From the NCBI GenBank assembly GCA_000934455.1, contig KN886008.1:50015-81662 (forward strand): 31,648 nucleotides of DNA, given 5' to 3'. Below, one piece after another: positions 29,184-31,648 of the stretch. This stretch comes from Apostichopus parvimensis (Eukaryota; Echinodermata; Holothuroidea; Aspidochirotida; Stichopodidae). A program made the position numbers and the translations under genes. Each line of letters begins with the position of its first letter. Position 1 is the stretch's first letter. The notes beneath the pieces were generated by a model that was given only the letters and a program-made list of their open reading frames with translations, searched no databases and was not told the DNA's origin.

Positions 29184-29297
29184 AGTCAAGAGAAAGAGCA
29201 TCAGTTAGTAGAGGAAGAGGACAAAGCAAAAACAGCTTGACAACAGAGACAGAAGGAGCTTCAGTTGGTGGAGGAAGAAGAAAAGCCAAATCTTAAT
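28945..29297 (+). repeat. 117-bp coding minisatellite (39-codon unit)
   Basis: AGCTTGACA(A/T)CAGAG recurs at 29001, 29118 and 29234. The first spacing is 117 bases and the second is 116. Each unit holds two related halves with CATCAGTTGGTAGAGGAA. In the register of the first unit, the frame would run to a TAA at 29296-29298 after RRKAKS, but the 1-base loss in the middle unit diverts it to the TGA at 29181. Confidence 0.85.
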
Positions 29298-29298
29298 A

Positions 29299-29375
29299 AT
29301 AATATCAATAATAATTATAATACTTATTTTATATAGCACATTGTACTAAAGGTCTCAACAGGCTTTACGACAGAT
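29299..29375 (-). mobile_element. Short element insertion splitting the minisatellite
   Basis: A TAATAATAATATCAATAATAATT run is followed by ATACTTATTTTATATAGCACA and TTGTACTAAAGGTCTCAACAGGCTTTACG. Read on the minus strand, this looks like the tail of the same short element class as 16244-16335. Beyond it (29376-29420), minisatellite-like sequence resumes (GATAGAGGAAGAGTGTCAGTTGG), so the array appears to be interrupted by an insertion. Confidence 0.4.
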
Positions 29376-29420
29376 AGAGGAAGAGTGTCAGTTGGAAGAG
29401 AAAGAGGGCAAAGCACACAC

Positions 29421-29785
29421 GATTCAGTTAAAGAGAACCACTGGAAGAACACTAAGTTGAAGATTCTCATCCGCCATCATCTGCTAGTGATGTAGAAAAC
29501 ACACATATCAGAAAATAGATTTTTCAGGGATGATAATTAAACCCATATTTGTAAGGTTCTCTATAGCCTGATGCACTGTATCAGCACATTGGCCATATAT
29601 TTCCCCTTGAAAGTAGATATATCAATATAGCGTGGTATGACCTTTATGACGCTTAAGCACAAGGGCATATGAATTACAACTTACACGTAGGGTGGCTTCC
29701 AATTCAACATTTCAACTTAAATTTGGAAAGTTTTCAATTTAGAATTAAGAAAATCATTTCAGATGGGAAAACCGTATGTTGCTCT
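29421..29785. other. Nothing recognised
   Basis: Probable 3' flanking or 3' UTR sequence; no coding or repeat signal. Confidence 0.4.
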
Positions 29786-29905
29786 TAGATGAACCCCCCC
29801 CCCCCTTACTATGACCCGACCGGTTTTCGAACCCGAAAACTCCCGATCGCTATGCCTCATTGCTTCAAATGCCACTGACTTTATCCACACAGCCGAAGGT
29901 AACCG
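29786..29905 (-). mobile_element. tRNA-derived SINE-like element or tRNA relic
   Basis: On the minus strand, an A-box-like TGGATAAAGTCAGTGGC (near 29885-29869) is followed about 50 bases later by a B-box-like GGGTTCGAAAACCGG (near 29830-29816), then GTCGGGTCATAGTAAGG and a G12 run (plus-strand C-run at 29794-29805). This spacing and order is that of an RNA polymerase III promoter in tRNA-derived SINEs. A complete cloverleaf with paired acceptor arms is not evident, so a functional tRNA is unlikely. Confidence 0.5.
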
Positions 29906-30319
29906 GTAACTTAGACAGGACATTGCCTTCTTAATTCAGGCAGGAGTGTTTTCATTAGCTTGGTGAACACCCTCGGAGCCAAGCCAAACCATTGAGTAAT
30001 CATGTACTTGTACAGTTTCTGTTTATGTTTCCTGTAAAACTTTAAGCCTGGTATTTCTGAAATCAATTGATGGCATAAAGCAGTTTCGCTGTATTAATTT
30101 AACAGTGGGCACTAAGGAATAGAGGTAATGTACATTTTGGATTAATTTTGTCAAATTTATAATCATACGGAAGTCAAATCCTTCTCTGGAATAATGAATT
30201 CCCTTGGTGAATGAACAGTTTCTTCAATAATCCCTCTCAATAAATGCTAAATTTGTAATCTTCTGATTTTGTGCCTTCTTTATAATACATTTATTTATAT
30301 GTGTATAAGTTGCCATTCA
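29906..30319. other. Nothing recognised apart from AATAAA
   Basis: AATAAA at 30239-30244 could serve as a polyadenylation signal for the gene above, but it is distant (about 1 kb past the stop) and common in AT-rich DNA. Confidence 0.35.
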
Positions 30320-30358
30320 GCCTCTGAAGAAGATCCTGCTAGGATCGAAACGTCAGGC
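30320..30358 (+). ncRNA. Hammerhead-ribozyme-like motif
   Basis: Order of parts: GCCT (30320-30323), CTGAAGA (30324-30330, fits the CUGANGA core box), hairpin GATCC-TGCTA-GGATC (30332-30346), GAAA (30347-30350), CGTC (30351-30354), AGGC (30355-30358). GCCT pairs with AGGC (stem I), the hairpin is stem II, and the AACGTC following matches a minimal stem III with the ACGU palindrome, as would form only in a dimer. Such minimal hammerheads are known in Penelope-like retroelements. No reverse transcriptase frame is found nearby, so this would be a detached element end. Not tested. Confidence 0.45.
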
Positions 30359-31052
30359 ACACTTATTTTACATATGTATATAAGTATTTAGTATATCAGT
30401 TATTATGTATCGTGTATCCACATCTCTAAGTAAACGTTTAAAACATGACAGTAAATGTCAATCTGTTATACAGTTTATTCATGTAAAGTGTAAGTAGATA
30501 TATAGCGAAACAAATAAAGAAAATTAATGATTGATTGCTTGCTTGTAAATATTATTCTATTACATTATTATTGCAAATTACACAGAAACATGACAATATT
30601 TTAATGTATGCAAATATATTCAAACAGTATATAATAAATGAATCACCGTTTATTTACATATTTTGCTTTTACTATTTGTACATTGACGAACTTAAACATT
30701 TTATTATTTACTTGTAGGCCAATTTCTTTTTTGTATTTACATCACAAGTTAATATTTATATCATCACTATGAATATTCAGTTGATCCTTTACATGGTAAC
30801 GTTTACTATTGTTTTGTTTCCTTACAAGATAAGTTAATTACTACTGCGATTATCTCATGATGTACATAAAGAAGTCCTTAAGCAAAGTGACAATGGGCTT
30901 TCTTTCCCTCTCTCCTCTTTCTATATTTTGTAAATTCTTCAAAAGTTCCGATCATATGGTTCGAGAAAAGTCGGTACTTCTTCAAAGGAAACCAAAGACT
31001 TATAAATATATAAAATGTAAGAATAAATAACAACATTTTTTTTCATATTTAA
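30359..31052. other. Nothing recognised
   Basis: Very AT-rich; an AATAAA at 30513-30518. The open frame at 30535-30717 has no domain features and is not called. Confidence 0.5.
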
Positions 31053-31648
31053 CACGTGTCGTGTATAAAGTATAGCCTACACCCTATGTCGTATAAACAG
31101 CTATAGCTTACACGTACCATGTGTCGTCTATACAGCTATAGCCTACACCATGTGTCGTCTATACAGCAATAGCCTACGCCCTGTGTCATGTAAACAGCTA
31201 TAGCCTACACCCTGTTTCGTATATACAGCTTTAGCCTACACCCTGTGTCGTGTATACAGCTATAGCCTACACCCTGTGTCGGGTATACAGCTATATCCTA
31301 CACCCTATGTCGTCTATACAGCTATAGCCTACACCCTGTGCCGTATATACAGCTATAGTCTACACACTGTGTCTTATATACAGCTGTAGCCTACACCATG
31401 TGTCGTGTTTACAGCTATAGCCTACACCCTGTGTCGTCTATACAGCTATAGCCTACACTCTATGTCGTCTATACAGCTATAGCCTACACCATATGTCGTC
31501 TATACAGTTATAGCCTACGCCCTATGTCGTGTATACAGCTATAGCCTACACTATATGTCGTCTATACAGCTATAGCCTACACCCTGCGCCGTATATACAG
31601 CTATAGTCTACACACTGTTTCTTATATACAGCTGTAGCCTACACCATG
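31053..31648. repeat. 31-bp satellite array, runs off the window
   Basis: About nineteen copies of a 31-base unit, roughly TAGCCTACACCCTGTGTCGT followed by GTATACAGCTA. Copies begin for example at 31201, 31232 and 31263. Variants (ATATGTCG, CTGTTTCG, TTATATACAGCTGTAG) recur in a pattern. The array is not coding: 31 is not a multiple of three and every frame meets stops or low complexity. The right end is outside the window. Confidence 0.92.

Noticed and set aside
28682-29289. Long minus-strand open frames rich in LCPLPLPTD repeats
   Set aside because: Antisense shadows of the 117-bp coding minisatellite; the plus strand has the matching splice phase.
31053-31648. Possible CRISPR-like array
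   Set aside because: Contiguous 31-base tandem units without unique spacers, in eukaryotic DNA: a satellite.

Overview
The window looks like AT-rich animal nuclear DNA. Short coding blocks are separated by long introns with GT-AG borders, and there are no bacterial features. The main gene is a death-fold/NACHT immune receptor of the kind expanded in invertebrate deuterostomes. The flanking repeats (GGTCA-rich tandem arrays, SINE-like and MITE-like units) make me think of an echinoderm, possibly a sea cucumber. That placement is an inference from memory, not from a search.

One plus-strand gene dominates. Seventeen exons (4595-4859 to 28738-29183) can be joined with consistent splice phase and no internal stop, giving about 1634 codons. 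A leader exon supplying the start codon is not secured; 680-763 is a weak candidate. Domain order: DED-like (exon 1), DED-like (exon 2), NACHT NTPase with winged-helix segment (exon 3), a very short LRR-like remnant (exons 4-6), a basic low-complexity linker (exons 7-9), ZU5 (exons 10-11), UPA (exons 11-13), linker (exon 14), Death domain (exon 15), then an Arg/Ser/Gly-rich tail with 39-residue repeats (exons 16-17). This is the layout of vertebrate NLRP1 (PYD-NACHT-LRR-ZU5/UPA-CARD), with DEDs in place of the PYD and a Death domain in place of the CARD. The ZU5 part carries a His-Phe-Ser-Trp motif like the autoproteolysis sites of PIDD. The sequence therefore suggests a self-cleaving NLR that could release a UPA-Death signalling fragment.

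Layout: 1-4594 upstream DNA with a possible YY1-type promoter motif (614-625) and large GGTCA-rich repeats (2251-4470). 4595-10216 the DED and NACHT exons, with a second copy of the composite repeat in intron 1 (5265-6730). 11048-20901 the LRR-like, linker, ZU5, UPA and Death exons, with a SINE-like remnant near 12.5 kb and a 593-bp MITE-like unit at 15651-16243. 22562-22714 a tail exon. 22715-28737 a long repeat-filled stretch holding a third composite repeat copy, a broken THAP-domain sequence, an orphan candidate exon (25662-25801), a broken minus-strand P2X7-C-terminal-like sequence, and more GGTCA-rich repeats with perfect DR1 nuclear-receptor motifs. 28738-29420 the repeat-coding last exon and its decayed extension. 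29780-30360 a tRNA-derived SINE-like element and a hammerhead-ribozyme-like motif. 31053-31648 a 31-bp satellite with an eight-monomer higher-order period that runs off the window end.

All exon borders were called by eye from splice consensus, phase and domain content. No transcript or database evidence was available.
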